A stretch of 64,000 nt of DNA from Diospyros lotus (lineage: Eukaryota > Streptophyta > Magnoliopsida > Ericales > Ebenaceae): contig NC_068347.1 in NCBI RefSeq assembly GCF_014633365.1, forward strand, positions 28,686,116 through 28,750,115. The letters are read 5' to 3'. Made by a program: the position numbers and the translations under genes. Within the stretch, counting starts at the first letter, position 1, and each line of letters begins with the position of its first letter. This document shows positions 1 through 13,100 of this stretch, one piece after another. Under the pieces are notes generated by a model, which saw only the letters and a list, made by a program, of their open reading frames with translations, did no database searches and had not been told where the DNA came from.

Positions 1-14
1 CGGCCAGCTCCTTC

Positions 15-1457
15 TCACGGACCCTGACCCGTTTGGCCCTGATATCCTCCCCCTGTTGCAGCTGGTCCGATCTCCGTTTCGAGCTGGCAGCAGGAGCGTC
101 TCGAACCTCCACCGCAACCTCCTTCCCACGGGCTCCGCTCGAACCATGGTCTCGGGAGGCAGGTGGCCGATGCCCCAACTGCAGATGAGCTTGCTTTGAT
201 TGTTGGGGCTGACGGGGCAGTGTTCTTTGCCGCTGCTCCTGCTGCCCCCCCCCGCGACTGCTGGGTTTGCTGCTGCTGGGGGCGTGACTGCGGCTGCGGC
301 TGCTCCGACCTGCCATCCCGCGAGCTATAGCTCGGGGTTATGGAAGACGTAGTGCTCGACCTCGCCCTATGGCGCTTCGGTTGGAGGAGCTCGAGATCAA
401 CCATATTATCGTCTTGGTCGGCTTCCCCTCTTGAACTGTTCGTCTCAGCGAGCTGTAAGCCGGAAGAGAGAACCTCCGCACCCAAGTCCCTGAAATGATC
501 TCCCTCGACAGTCTCGGTGCCAAGAGGAGGGGCGAGCTCGTATTCGCGAAGTAGCTCGTCTGAAAGTTCAAGAATCTCCGAGCTCGACTCCGCAGCCACA
601 AGTTTGCCAAGGATATCAGTCTCCTCGGCCGATAAAATCGGTTTCTTCCCCCCAAAATCTGCATCAAAACATGAGCAAGTTAAAACAAACACTCTCGGAA
701 CAAAGGAAAGATTCGTGAGAGCTCATCTTCTCTTACCAGGGGTCAGTACGAAGCTACGATTCCTAAGTAAAGAAAGGGAAGGGCAAGACACGAAGAACCA
801 ACTGGACTTGTAATCGCCCACGTTGGACTTCCCCTTTGCTTTACCCTGAGGGAGGGCGGCCTTGTACGGAGAAGGACGGGCCGCCAGGTAATACAGCCCG
901 TCCTTGGCATTTTTGAAAGAAAATAAAAATCTTATCAGTTTTGGGGAAGGGAGAGGAAGTTTGTTTATAAGGAATAAAACGGCCAAAGAAGTAAGTTGGG
1001 CATACGAATTCGGTGTTAGTTGGAAGGGGGCGAGCTTGACGTCGTTCAAGAGGGCGATAAGGTACGGGGCTATTGGGAACCTAAAGCCAGACTCGAGGTG
1101 TTGGGGGCTAATAGCTACGAAATTGGCTGGCGGGTAGGCTGCATGGGAGCTCGATGCAGGGATGTATACTCGGCAGGTCCTGGGGAGACGAAACTCCTGA
1201 GCACAAGTCATCACCTCGTGAAGCTTGGCCTTGGACGAGAATCTCTTGAAGACCGCAAGATCAGCAGCGATCTGATCTTGAACCTTCAGCTCGGTTTCCC
1301 GAGAGGTCGGGACGGCGACCTCCCTGCACCCTGAGCTCGCACCCCCAAGATTTTGGCCCTCCATAACGAGACAATCTTCGGAGCTCGAAGTGTCGTTTTC
1401 TCCTACGATATAATTGCAGCGCTTTTGACCTGAATTTCCACGGTGTTGGTCGGACAT
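15..1457 (-). CDS. Antisense extra ORF of the Tat element, 'gypsy-type transposase' domain protein (partial)
   Basis: The ATG is at 1457. The coding exon runs to about 738, an intron with donor GGTAAGAG and acceptor TGCAG spans about 737-659, and the next exon continues leftward in phase (reading DFGGKKPILS...). The first exon carries a region with FRFPIAPYLIALLNDVKLAP and LTPNSYAQLTSL, which resembles the PF04195-type domain of plant retrotransposon extra ORFs; its function is unknown. The second exon is acidic, then Ser-, Gln- and Pro-rich. After a run of nine C at 245-253 the frame given by the ORF turns into Gly/Arg-rich sequence, while the neighbouring frame is rich in charged residues (KRRSDQ, VREKELA), which suggests a one-base slip there. 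The C-terminus runs off the left edge. The despite-spliced structure and leader intron imply it is transcribed from its own promoter rather than from the LTR. Confidence 0.62.
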
Positions 1458-1794
1458 CTACAAAGGAAAAGAGAGAACAGTCAGGTCGCAAGTCGCGAAC
1501 CAGACCTCAAGAAACTAGAAGAAAAACCCTAAAACGTCCCCTAGGTCTTCCAGGCCGAGCGCTTCGCAAAAGGGGTACCGCCTAGGGCGGAGGGGCTGCA
1601 GCCGCAAGCCCGGTGTTCCATGAAAAGCTAATCCTAAGGTCATTGGACCCAAAGGCCCAGCAAACGACAAACCGAATCGTGCCGTTTCTCCAAAAATGAG
1701 AACGACATCGATCGACGAAGCCAGAGGAACCACCGACGGCTAACCAACGGTGGACGGCCTCACAAGAAGAAGAAGAAAGTCACGACAAACTTAC
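1458..1794 (-). other. Leader intron of the antisense ORF
   Basis: On the minus strand a consensus donor AG|GTAAGT lies at 1796-1791, and a pyrimidine-rich acceptor TTTTCCTTTGTAG ends at 1458, directly against the ATG at 1457. The 337-bp intron would therefore separate a non-coding first exon from the coding start. This is read from sequence only; a transcript is needed to confirm it. Confidence 0.6.
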
Positions 1795-1978
1795 CTAAAA
1801 GCTGCGCTTGACGACTGAATGAGGACTCGTACCAAGCACCGGACGAGAACGGCAGACGTCTGAAAGCACGGCGATAACGGAGGCCTCGAGAGAGAAAAAA
1901 AAACAAGAAAGCAGGGAGGCAAAAGTTTGAGGGAGTTTCAAAATAGCGTGAAAGAAGAAGCGGGTGGACACTCCCCAC

Positions 1979-1986
1979 TATTTATA
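1979..1986 (-). promoter_or_regulatory. TATA box for the antisense ORF
   Basis: The minus strand reads TATAAATA here, about 190 bp upstream of the leader-intron donor. This spacing suits a promoter with a non-coding first exon of roughly 150 bases. It lies outside the LTR, which begins at 2254. Confidence 0.5.
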
Positions 1987-2253
1987 CTGACGGCCTGATC
2001 CATCCCAACCGTCGGATCAAATGACGACTTATCACATGCTCGGCATCCAGCGGCCGCACAACAGCTTGTGGGTCCCACGAGTTTAATCATGCGCAGAAAT
2101 GGGGAGGGGGCGCGCATTAAATGCGCTGCCGACAAAGCGTGCTGCGTGGAACGACGAGACTTAAGGTGATTGGACAGAAGTTGGAGGGATGGAAGAACAG
2201 CTGGCACGCGTCAGTTCCCAGCACGAAGATCGTACCGCGAACTGGGGGGCTTA

Positions 2254-2957
2254 TGTTATATGTATTTCCCGCATCTCCCCGCATGGGCCAGACTCGGTCC
2301 GATAGACCGGCCCAATCACCCAAGGCCGAGAAGGCCCGGACGACCTCGTCAAGGAAGGTCCAGCCTCCATCAAAGACCCGGAACTCGTAAAGCGAGCGTA
2401 TGGCGAGCTCCCGGTAATCCCCCAACGAGCTCGGAGCAATCGACTAACGAGCTCCTGAAATATCCTCCAGATCGCTGGGCCATCCAGGTCGCTCGCCTAA
2501 AATCTCCAGCTCGCATGAGCGGCAAAGCTGCTGAGAAGTCAGAGGTAGGGTCCGATCACTTTATCTGTAACAGCCCATGCCCCTCGTAATGAGGATCCCA
2601 CTCCCGGTCTTGCGAAGGCGGTAAGAACTATTTGTCCCCCATTATACAAACACTGTATTTTTATATATTATCTAGATTGTAAAAGTCCCTCAAGAAAAAT
2701 GGAAATAAAGGGGGCCATGAGGGGCAAAGAGGAGGGACACAGAAAAAAGAATAATCAGATACCGCCACTCTGGGAGAATGATCAGAGGGCGGCCGTGGAC
2801 TAGGCATCGTTCTGGCCGAACCACGTAAAAGATTCTGGTGTACACGCTTGGAACTTTGGGGGAGGGGGGGGTTTTCTTCCTTCCTTCTCGGTATTTTTTT
2901 GGATTGACTCACCGCGGCCCAAAACGAATCACGGTCGGCCGAAATCAAACGTCGACA
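2254..2957 (+). repeat. 3' LTR of the Tat-lineage element (704 bp)
   Basis: It begins TGTTATATG after the polypurine tract and ends GTCGACA, giving the canonical TGT...ACA ends. An ATTATACAAA stretch near 2641 could serve as the LTR TATA region. Several ORFs in this LTR have no coding character. Confidence 0.65.
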
Positions 2958-2962
2958 ATTTC

Positions 2963-4127
2963 GTATATATTAAATTTCAAAAACAAACAAAAATCTGGGA
3001 ATGAGTTGGTACCAAAAGTTAATTATTTAAGATGCTTAAAGAGAAAAGGGAAGAAATTTATTTTTTAAAAATGGGTGATAAATTATATCAAATTAATTTT
3101 AAAATTATTTCTCATTCATATTAAAAAACATATTTTTTGTGAATATATTTAAATTACATTATTTTGAATTATTATATTCAATAAATTTAGTGACCATACC
3201 TTTAAATTATCACATTAATATTTTTAATTATATATTAATTAAATCTCATTAACGTCTTTAAATTCCAGTTAAATAAGTGATTTTTACCATAAAAAATCAT
3301 ACAAATACTAATACAACAAGAATTGAAAAACATTAAATTTTGTACAGAAAAATTAAAATAATAATGTATTTTAAATTAATTAAATTATTTTCTCAAATAA
3401 ATAAAACTACAAAATTAATTTTTTTTTGTTTTCCAAGGAAATAATTTATACATAAATTTTTTTATATATATTTATATTTATTAATTATTAAAAATATAAA
3501 ATATAAAAAATTTATAAACCTTCCCTAGCCATCACCTTTCTCCTTCGTCCCTTAGCCATCACCATCTCCTTTCTCCCTCATCCCTCAGCCATCACCCATC
3601 ATCCGTTTTCAATTGCCTAGAAAATTTCATCTCTTTCTTATAGGGAATTTGATTCCCATGATTTGAAGAAAAATGCCCTTACCTAATTATTGTAAAGAAA
3701 ATGAGTTTTTTAGAAAAAAATAATTGTCAAACAATGTATAAGTTAAAAATTAGGTGAAAAATTTACCTTTTTCATAAAAAAAATTGGCTATCAAACACGT
3801 CTTAAAAAAAGTGCTATCTGCATTATAATATATTAAGTAGAGGGAAATAGAGAGGTTCGCAAGAATACGGGTGCTAGATTTGCTATTTAGAAAACCTGAG
3901 GGGTGAAATTGAAATATAATGGAAAACTTTCCCGCTTAAATGCATATTAAATTCAGAAAATCCGCGCCACAAATCGTTTGATCAGCTAGGGTTTCGGGGG
4001 CTGATATTCGGAATAGCATTCCATTTCCAGCTTTTAGAATTAGCGATAGTCGATTTGAAGTGCCCCATAATAGGGTTTTCAAACACTTGATATCAGTACA
4101 ACGAGATCTATTAACGGTACAACCGCC
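2963..4127. other. AT-rich intergenic spacer
   Basis: Very AT-rich sequence with no supportable ORF. The last 200 bases before 4128 are less AT-rich and would be the promoter and 5' leader of the OB-fold gene. Nothing else recognised. Confidence 0.6.
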
Positions 4128-7100
4128 ATGGACGTAGATCACAAAGTTGAAGATCAAGAAGATCCATTTCTGCATTTCGTCGATTACGCGAAATCAGTGT
4201 TATCGTCTGACGAAGACGAGTCAAACGGGCCGGGATGGAGCTGGATTGCATATCGGATTCTCAGGACATGCGTTGCTTATTCGAGCGGAGTCACCTCTGC
4301 AATCCTCCTCTCCGATCTCTCTCAGGTTCGTGACAGCTTGTTTGTTTGCTTGGGGTTCTGAAACCTGTTTTCGGAAACGAGACAAAATTATTTGCCTTGA
4401 ATCTTTTTCCAGAAACTGCTTCTAGAAAAAAGGTCACAGTCGAAGTTGCTTGTAAAATTATCGACAAAATAAAAAGAAAAGAAGCGAAAAGGATCGATTG
4501 CGTTTGAAGTTTCTGTCGAAATTTAGTTGTTATTCTTCTTGAAAAAGAAAAGTGAAAAGCGAATGTCGATATTGGAACTGAGTGACATTACGCTTATAAT
4601 TTTTCTCGTGGTGGTTTGTGTTACGGGTGATTGGTGTTGTTGATTTTGTGGTTAGGCCTGGAATGAGCAGCAGAGAGTTGGTGCTTCCAGGAAGCGGCCA
4701 GAGTACATTAATCAGCTGAAAAAGAAGCACAAGCGAGCAAAACTTGCAAACACCGTGACGATTGATTCTATTTATGAGAAGAATTTCTTATCATTGAATA
4801 GTGTCCTTGAAACTGTTATTGTTAACGCTTTCCTTCTTCCAGGTACAATAAAAATAAAGCTTTATATGACAATCTTGGGATAATTTTTAATTAAACCAGA
4901 CTTTGCCATATTGCTAATTTGGTTTTGTGTTGGTCAATTACCCAAAATTTGACAAATAATATTTATTGACTGTTTCAAAATCTAGATATTGCCTCTGGAA
5001 CCAACTACTGTCGCTTTAGATATAAGGATGATGATGAGGATCAAGAAGTGAAATTATATAGTACCGTAGGAGGAGAATGAAGAAAGAAGGGATGAAGCAT
5101 CACAGATATTGTTGCAAGGGCCAAATAGTTAATGTATAAATAGAACTATATGCATACATATTACAATAAACTTATCCAAAATATAATTCTTAAGCTAAAA
5201 TATATGTACCTCTTTGTTTCTACAATATATTAGACTTTTTTTTCCACGGGGGGGGGGGGGGGGCATTGCCCCTCCCTGTCCAAGAGTTTTAGAGATATGA
5301 GAGATGTGCAGTTTATCTAATATTTTCATGCTTCCGGTATTTCATGATATTTTTATTTTATAGCAAGATTATTTTACCTCTTACATTTATATATTTAGGA
5401 GAGATATGTAGAGATTGTAACTCCTGTAAGATAATTGATATTAGGTTTTCTATCCATTACATTCTGCGCTTCTTATTATCTCTCTTTGGGTCATGTTCTT
5501 CTTTTCTTCCTCATATCCTTTCGTATTCTTTTTTTTTCTTCCTCATATATTGACCAACTTCATGAAGGCTTTAATTGCAATAACTGGTTAAAACAAAGTG
5601 TTTCCTGAAGTTCGTAAATAATTGTTCTTCTGTTAACAGATAGAGTTTGTGTTCAACCCAATATCTAGATTTACCTTCTCCCATCACATGTAGTGATTGT
5701 TCTAAAATATATCTTTCAGGTACAAACATATACATGCTTACTTTGGGAGATTTTTGGAGCTCTAATACCATTGATCTGTATCTCCATCGCAGGTAAATAG
5801 TTGCATGCTCCGATAAACAATTAGCCATTCATCTTGATATTATTCTACCGTGATAACGTAGCTGGTTGTCCTTTTCTTTTTTCTGAAATTAATGCATAGA
5901 ATGATTTAAAACAGCAGCTGTATAGAATCATTTGAAGTTTCCTGCTTTATGGTTGTTTCCTTATGCATATTGCGTTCACATGCTTCTTAGAGCTTATGAG
6001 GAATTCTCTTGGCAATTCTATTGACATTGCAGGAAGTTCTGTACTGTTCAAGCCCCTTTATCAATCACTTCATTACTCTTCCTATTAGCTCACTGGTCCT
6101 GAATGTGGATCACCGTTAGATGGCCTTTAATTGCTTAGTCTATTGTGTGTGGTTATTTATCCATATGGTCATATCTCTTGTTTAATAGAATTAACTCTGT
6201 ATATGAGAAGATATGAAGAACAGTGAAATTCAAAGCTGAAACTGGGTGCAAATAAGCAAATAGATCAGATATAATTTTTTCTCTGGCAGTTATACTTGAT
6301 GTATTTTCACATCAACTGGCACTTATGTCTAACATTTTGGTTATGAAAGATTTTACAATTTGACAGATCCTAACAATGGGATTCTGAAGAAAGGACGGGA
6401 GGTTTTTCTTACTGGATGCTATCTTCGACCTGCCTCTGGAGGATCTGGTTCTCCACGATTATTGCCATCTGAATATCTCGTCATATTGCTAGATGAGGTA
6501 AGTGCCTATCTTCTCTTCATACTTTAGGTTTGTTCTTCTTACCTCTACGAGTACAAGATTCATAGTCTGACTAGGATTTGGAGAAGGCCATTACCCATGC
6601 TTTTGTACATATAAGGAATCTTTATTGGGATTCTTAAAATAAGAGTGAAAAGAGGAATGTCTGTGCTGCTGCAGATATACTGACTGCACTATGCTTGCAT
6701 ATTTGAATTTTGGAAGACTTGAAAGTTGAAACCGTGGCCAGTGGTTCTTGAAATTCAATTTTCTTTTTTTTTTTTTTTTTGGGGGGGGGGGGGGTGGTTT
6801 GGGATGCTGGGGAGGTGCGTAAGGCATGGATGTACTTACATTATAACAGAGGCATGACCATGCCACTTGTCAGGGAAGATCCAATATAGCAGCTAAACAT
6901 ATGGCTGTGCTAAATTTTACATGTCAAGCTTGGTGGGGAAGGTGATCAAATGGGCATTCAGTTATTGGACTTAAGCTTGTCTTTACAGAGATAAATCTGC
7001 AAGCTGTATCTTTTCTATACTAAAAAAATAGGTAAAAAATTAATTATTTTGTGATCAAACTCTTAACATTGACTGGTGTGAATATTATCTTAACATTCAC

Positions 7101-10100
7101 CATCTGTGGGGTTTTCAATATTGATTGGGAGTGGTTGTTGGTGTCTGTAACATCTTAAGTGAAGGGAGTCTGATTCAAAGTTGTAGTCATATTTATGTAT
7201 TGTGCAGGATCAAGATGATGATGCAATGCTATTAGGAGCACAATTTTGTTCAGACTCTTTCTCTTCCATTTCTCTTAATGCAGTCAATCAAGATGTCTCT
7301 TATTCACTATATGCAAGGTAAGATATAACCATCTCCATTATTTTGTCATAGGATTAAATTTTGTTTTCATTTTCTATTGGTATTGTTGGAGAACTCGGAA
7401 AAGTGATAAGAAAAATCGGGAGATCATCTAGATGCGGTTCCAATTTAAAATAGATAATTCCAGAGTTTAAATGTTGTATTTTAAATTGTAGATATTGTTG
7501 TATAAGTTTAAATTTATTTCCTAAGTTTTAGGAGATAATTTTTCCTAGTTTCTAGGAAGTAGATAGTTTATATCTTCTCCTAAATTGTAGGAGAATTATT
7601 AGCAGCTAGGGTGTATATATTTTCATTCGTACCTCTAGAATTAAATTATTCAAACTTTTTAGCTATCTCAAAGCTTGTTTCAGGTATAATCCTATCATCT
7701 TTGACTAAGCTCATATTCTGGCCATTTTCATGCTACGCTTGGTTTGAAATCTGCAGTCATCACCAGAACCACATCACATGGACACTTCTAAGTTACAAAA
7801 TTATATTGTCAAACGCTAGATGCTTGGGTAAGGTTATTAGTGGTTATTAGTTAACTTTTGACTGTTGATAATGCTCCTATTCCATCAATGCATAACATGC
7901 TTATGTTAGCTTCAAAACACCATTTTAGTCTAAAATCAAGAAAATTACTTTAACCTATCCCTCCTTGTGTACTTAGGCATAATAATTAGATAAATCCAAC
8001 ACTAATATACAATTCAAACCCAAATCCAATGCTTGTTGGCATGTATCACAGGCAATGACTTCAATATGTTCCTTTATTGGAAACAATAGACCAAGAGTAA
8101 ACCAGTGAAGGACCATCTGGTCCACTGGTGCATAAGGCTAATGCCACCGTGGCACTGGGGTTGATCATATGTGCATATCCTTAACCATATGCTGAAAGGT
8201 TAAGTTCATGGTTTGAACCTGCAATGGGCCCAATCAATCAATCTGTAAAAGAAAAATAACATAGATTTATTGTGATTTTGCCAAGGTGCTTAAATCCCAT
8301 AATATTTCTCATTGCAGTAATTGCTAAATGTATCACTAGTTTGATGTTCTTAGCACCTTTCCGCTTCCCAAATTTTCTGCAGGATTGAATGCATTGGGTT
8401 GCTTGAAATTCAGGGAAACTATGGTAGTCTACAAAGGAAACAAATCACTCTTGTTGATAATGATGGTGTCAGGTTAAAATTCTTATTGTGGGGCGATCAG
8501 GTTCTTCTTTCCAATCTTTTTAGGTTAGCCACTATAATGGATTGCCTCTCTAATTTTGCTCTTTTACTTGTGGTATGGACTTCATAAACTTTTCTTTTTC
8601 CTTGACAGTGTTGGAAGTATGCTTGCTCTGGACAGACCCTTTATAGTTAGTTCTGTTGACGCTGCTATTGATGCAGGGGAAGAAATTTGTCTTGAATATG
8701 GTAGTGCCACACAGTTGTATTTGGTTCCTTTCGTTCAGCATGAGGAACAAGTAAGTCATCAATGGCTTGTAGATCAGAAATCAGTTTGATTTAAAAGAGG
8801 ACCTGACTTATGTGTTTTTTAGGTATCTGTTGCATTGACACAAAATCGGTATCAAGGTTCAAAGCTGTTGAGTGAATCAAATCCTACTCAGGGGCTCAAA
8901 GTTTCCCAAGTTACCTTACCCTGTGGTCCTCAAGGATCCATTGACTTCAGTAGCTATCCATTTCAAGTGAGTTACATCTTGAAAACTTCAATATATTTTA
9001 AAAAAAAATGTCTAGGTTTACGGTTTCTTAAACCAATAAATAGATAATTTTGGCCCTAGATGTCTTTATATCAGACTTATTACAATTTTAGATTTTGGTA
9101 TGACATTTGCCTCCAAACATTTCCATGATATAATCTGAACCCATTCCTAGTTTTCATATTCTTTTGATCTGAAAATGCCAGAGGTTCACCAAATTCATTC
9201 TTAATTGGGAAGGAAACATCCTTATATTCATTCCTGTATCTTATAAATTTACTGAACTGTAGCACATTGCACGGTATTTACTTTCCCCTTGATATTGACC
9301 CTTCCTAAGTTTTGAAGTCTTGCAGACATTTGTCGTCGATCTTCATGACAAGATGACTGGCATCACCCTATATGGTGTTGTTACAGACATCATTCGAGAA
9401 CGTGGAACTGTGGAAACTTTTTTTGCCTTGAGGATTGAGGACAACACTGGAGCAATTTGGGCAAAGTTACACTTCAATGAATCTTGGTAGTAAGAATCGT
9501 ATGCTTAATGATCTATCCCTTGAGTATTGTTTTCTGAAATTTATTTTTCTTAGGGCGCTGGGGCGATTAGGGCTTGGTCACACTGTATATATATCTGGCT
9601 TCACTTGTTCCATGACAAGACAAAAAAGGTTAGGGCACTTTTTTTCTTTTCAGCGTCTTATTTGATTTACACGTATGTAATACTGATGACAAAAAGGATA
9701 TGTTGTTATTCTCTTTGACCCTAAACTATCCCTTGGGGCCACTGTACTCATCTGCTTGGTTGGTGTTTTATTTGGTGCATGTGGACAGAGTGGTTTGCAT
9801 GCACTCATGGGGGGTCGGCTGGGAAAAGACTTGGTCAACAACAACCCCCCCCCCCCCAACCCAAAAAAGAAAAAGACTAAGCTATCCCTTATAAATAATT
9901 CTTATCCGAATGAGGGCCATTTATGTTACCCCTCATTCTTATTTCCTCGTGCATGTCATTAGTTAATCAAGTTTTCCATTCAAAGCTATTTCATACCATT
10001 AACCATGATTCATTAAGTTGTCCAATTTGCAATTGTTAAGCTTGAAACATGCTTTTTAATTTTTGTGTCCGTTGGGTTATCTCAATAAGCTGTTCTGTTG

Positions 10101-13100
10101 TGCTTGACAGCCTTGAAGTCTTGTGGTTTGAGAATGATGCTGGAGCTTCATTCATTAACCTTAGCTGTTTGCCAGCATTGCTGAGCTCATCTTGTCTCCA
10201 CAAATTATCATGCCTTTCTGATCTATCTAGCCAGAGTAGCTGTACTCATGTAAGTTATTTTTGTTGTTTTAATTCATCATTATTATATTTTTATCAACGC
10301 TATTTCTTTTATTCCCTTCTCTTGCTACTACTACTTCAATCTCACATAAAGTCAAAATATTCTGTTTTTATTCTGTCTTCAGTCATGAAGTTAACTTATG
10401 TAGTTATGGCCTTATATTACAATTTATTCGTACACTCATGAAACTGCAACCTAGATGTGGTGCACTAAAGGTATTTCTCCCTGTCCATCTGTAACGAAGT
10501 TATCCTCCCCGACTGATGAAAATTTTCCCACAACTCATTTAGAAATTATCCTCTTCAACGAGAAATTCTTAAGACTCAATCTACCTAGTGAAGGGGTAGA
10601 CTGAGTCAATTAAGTGTTGATAAAAATAAATATAAAATTTTAACTTTCAACCTTTTTTATTGGCACAAAGGAATGGTCTTATCATTCCTCTACCTTATCT
10701 TGCTTGGTCCTGCTCATTACACTGCTGAAGGAGACCTGGAAAATTGAACGAAGACACAGTCCTGTTTGGTATTGTTTTCTAGGAGAGAGAATTGAAGAGA
10801 AACGAGGCCTTCTTTTATGTATATTTCTAGATAATGTACTCAACTCAAAAGTAACTCTGCAGGGTGGGAAATTTTAAGTTGATCATTTTTTTTTTCTTCG
10901 CTTAAAAACCTTTTTAACCAGTTCCCTGATCCAGCGCTTTTCTTTTTTGTAAATTCCAGAAATGTCGGGTTTGGCTGGATCAAATTGAACATTGTCATGT
11001 AAATACAAGATTCGCACATTCTCTTTGCGGTCATTTTGTTAGCCAATCATCCTGTGGGGCTGTCGAATGCAATTTTTGTCACCAAAGTTGTGATGGTGAA
11101 TTAATGCGCACATTCCACTTGAAAATAACCCTTGCTGATGAGAATGCCAAAGTTTTTGCATGGTGTACTGGTCAGACTGCCACAGAGCTGTTCCAAATAT
11201 CTCCTGATGAATTCTCCGAACTGCCTGAGGTAATGCCTCAACTAAAACTTTGAATTATTATTCTACTTCCCGTTATTCTAATGCAGAGGAAAATAGAAGT
11301 AGAAGCAGCAGCAAAGCCAAGTGAGGAGAGATAATAACCAGATGGGGGAATCATTATTGCATTCAATAATCAAACCTTGAATTTCATAATGTCTAAAGAT
11401 GAAATGATAAACCTCCCTATAACATAATAATCTAAAATCTAGTCATCATAATGTAATTCTAATCCCTAAGTTGAATATAAATCCATCTTCAAATAATTAT
11501 GATGATTCTATCATCTAAATAGCTATCGTAAATCCAACCAAAACAAGAAAAAATAATTTGTATTATTACCCTCATCATTATCTTGTTGCGAGAAAAATTT
11601 ATCTCCGAATCTTATAGACTTGATCTAATAACTCTAGCTTGACCTCAAAGTGTTGCCAAAGTTGTGAGAAAGGTTTTGGCAAAAGCTCTACCTTGGCAAT
11701 GGACTCCAAATCTATAATGCACAAAAATTTCTTGGAAGCATCGTTTTGGAGTTTTTGAAATGTCAAGAAATGTTTTTAGGCTATTTTTGTAATTTTTGAA
11801 ATTTTTTGTGGCTATTTTGTAATATTTATAAAATATTGAAAATGAGTTTTAGATTTTAAAATGCATTTTTATGGATTACATTTTTCATTTTTAACTCAAA
11901 ATTTTTAATTTGTTTTTAAAATTTGTTTGAATATATTAAGAAATTTATGTTTATTTTTATATTGAATAATTATTTTTTATATTAAAAATTATATTTACAA
12001 AAAAAGACTCTTATATTTTTGTTTGTTATTTTTTTAAAAATAATATTTTTTATTTTTATTTCGTATTATATTTGTTTTATGTTTTCGTACAATTTAATTC
12101 TAAATTATCTTATCGACGGTGTTTGGGATTGGTATTGGTGGTCGTTTCCCAGGCTTGGTTGGTTTAGCAAGATTAATAATGAAATGGAGATTTTATAGAA
12201 TATCTTATACCTTGTTAGATAGCATTTGTTAACATAAGTAAGGTAAAATTGTATCAAAATAAGTTGAAATATTTTTTGAATTAAAATATAAAATAATTAA
12301 GATAAAATTGAGAAAGCATTTTCAAATTTTTATTAAATTGTTAAATTTTTTGGATTGTATTGAAGACATAATTTTTTCTTTATCTATAAGGTTTGAAATA
12401 AATTTATTTGGAGAAATAGATAAATTTATTTGAAAAGTTCAAAATAAAAAGTTATGTGATATTTTTACCAAAAGTCGCGATAAATTTAATAAATACAATA
12501 GAAAATATTTTTATTTGAAATATTTTTCACAATTCACTTTTTTTTGTTTATACATTGGTTAACAAATAGTATTTTAGTAAGCAACATTTAATTATAATAA
12601 GATAAACATTTTATGTGTTAGTTTTGAATTTTGAATTCATTTTTAGTTTTGTGTTTTGAGATTGTTGAAAACGCGTTTTTTAAGTTTGTAGTATTTTTTG
12701 CGTTTTGAAAATTTTGAATGTGTTTGTAGTGAAAATAATCAAAATGACCTTTTGTTTTTGAATTTTTTTATAATTTTTTTTATTTTTAAAAATATAAAAA
12801 TAAACACATTTTTATTATTTTGATAAACTAAAAATTCAAAACGGTTCCAAAACAATAAAAAGAACATGCGAATCTTTTCAAAACATAAGAATCTAAAATC
12901 TATTTAAAATATTATTCTAATGCCTAAATCAAATGTGACTTCATTATCTAATAATAACTATTATAACTATATCATCTAAACAATTGTGATAAGTGATAAC
13001 CAAATCAAAATCAGATAAATAAAATCTTGTCATTATTCCTGTCAGACTAAACTCGGGAAGAATGTCAGTGGTGCAAGGTTATATGCAAATTCATTAATTG

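Larger units (their letters stand above)
1..2957 (+). mobile_element. Ty3/gypsy retrotransposon of the Tat lineage, 3' portion
   Basis: The + strand shows a polypurine tract (ACTGGGGGGCTTA, 2241-2253) directly before an LTR that starts TGTTATATG at 2254 and ends GTCGACA at 2957. To the left lies an antisense spliced reading frame (15-1457) with a domain seen in plant 'gypsy-type transposase' proteins. Extra antisense ORFs between pol and the 3' LTR are a known trait of Tat-lineage elements. Gag-pol and the 5' LTR are outside the window, so the target duplication cannot be tested; the candidate right-hand copy would be ATTTC at 2958-2962. Lineage is inferred from this architecture and from LTR sequence style, not from pol. 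Confidence 0.72.

Noticed and set aside
2121..2589. Open frames inside the Tat LTR on both strands
   Set aside because: LTR sequence, high GC, no domain; the shorter ones overlap each other in several frames.
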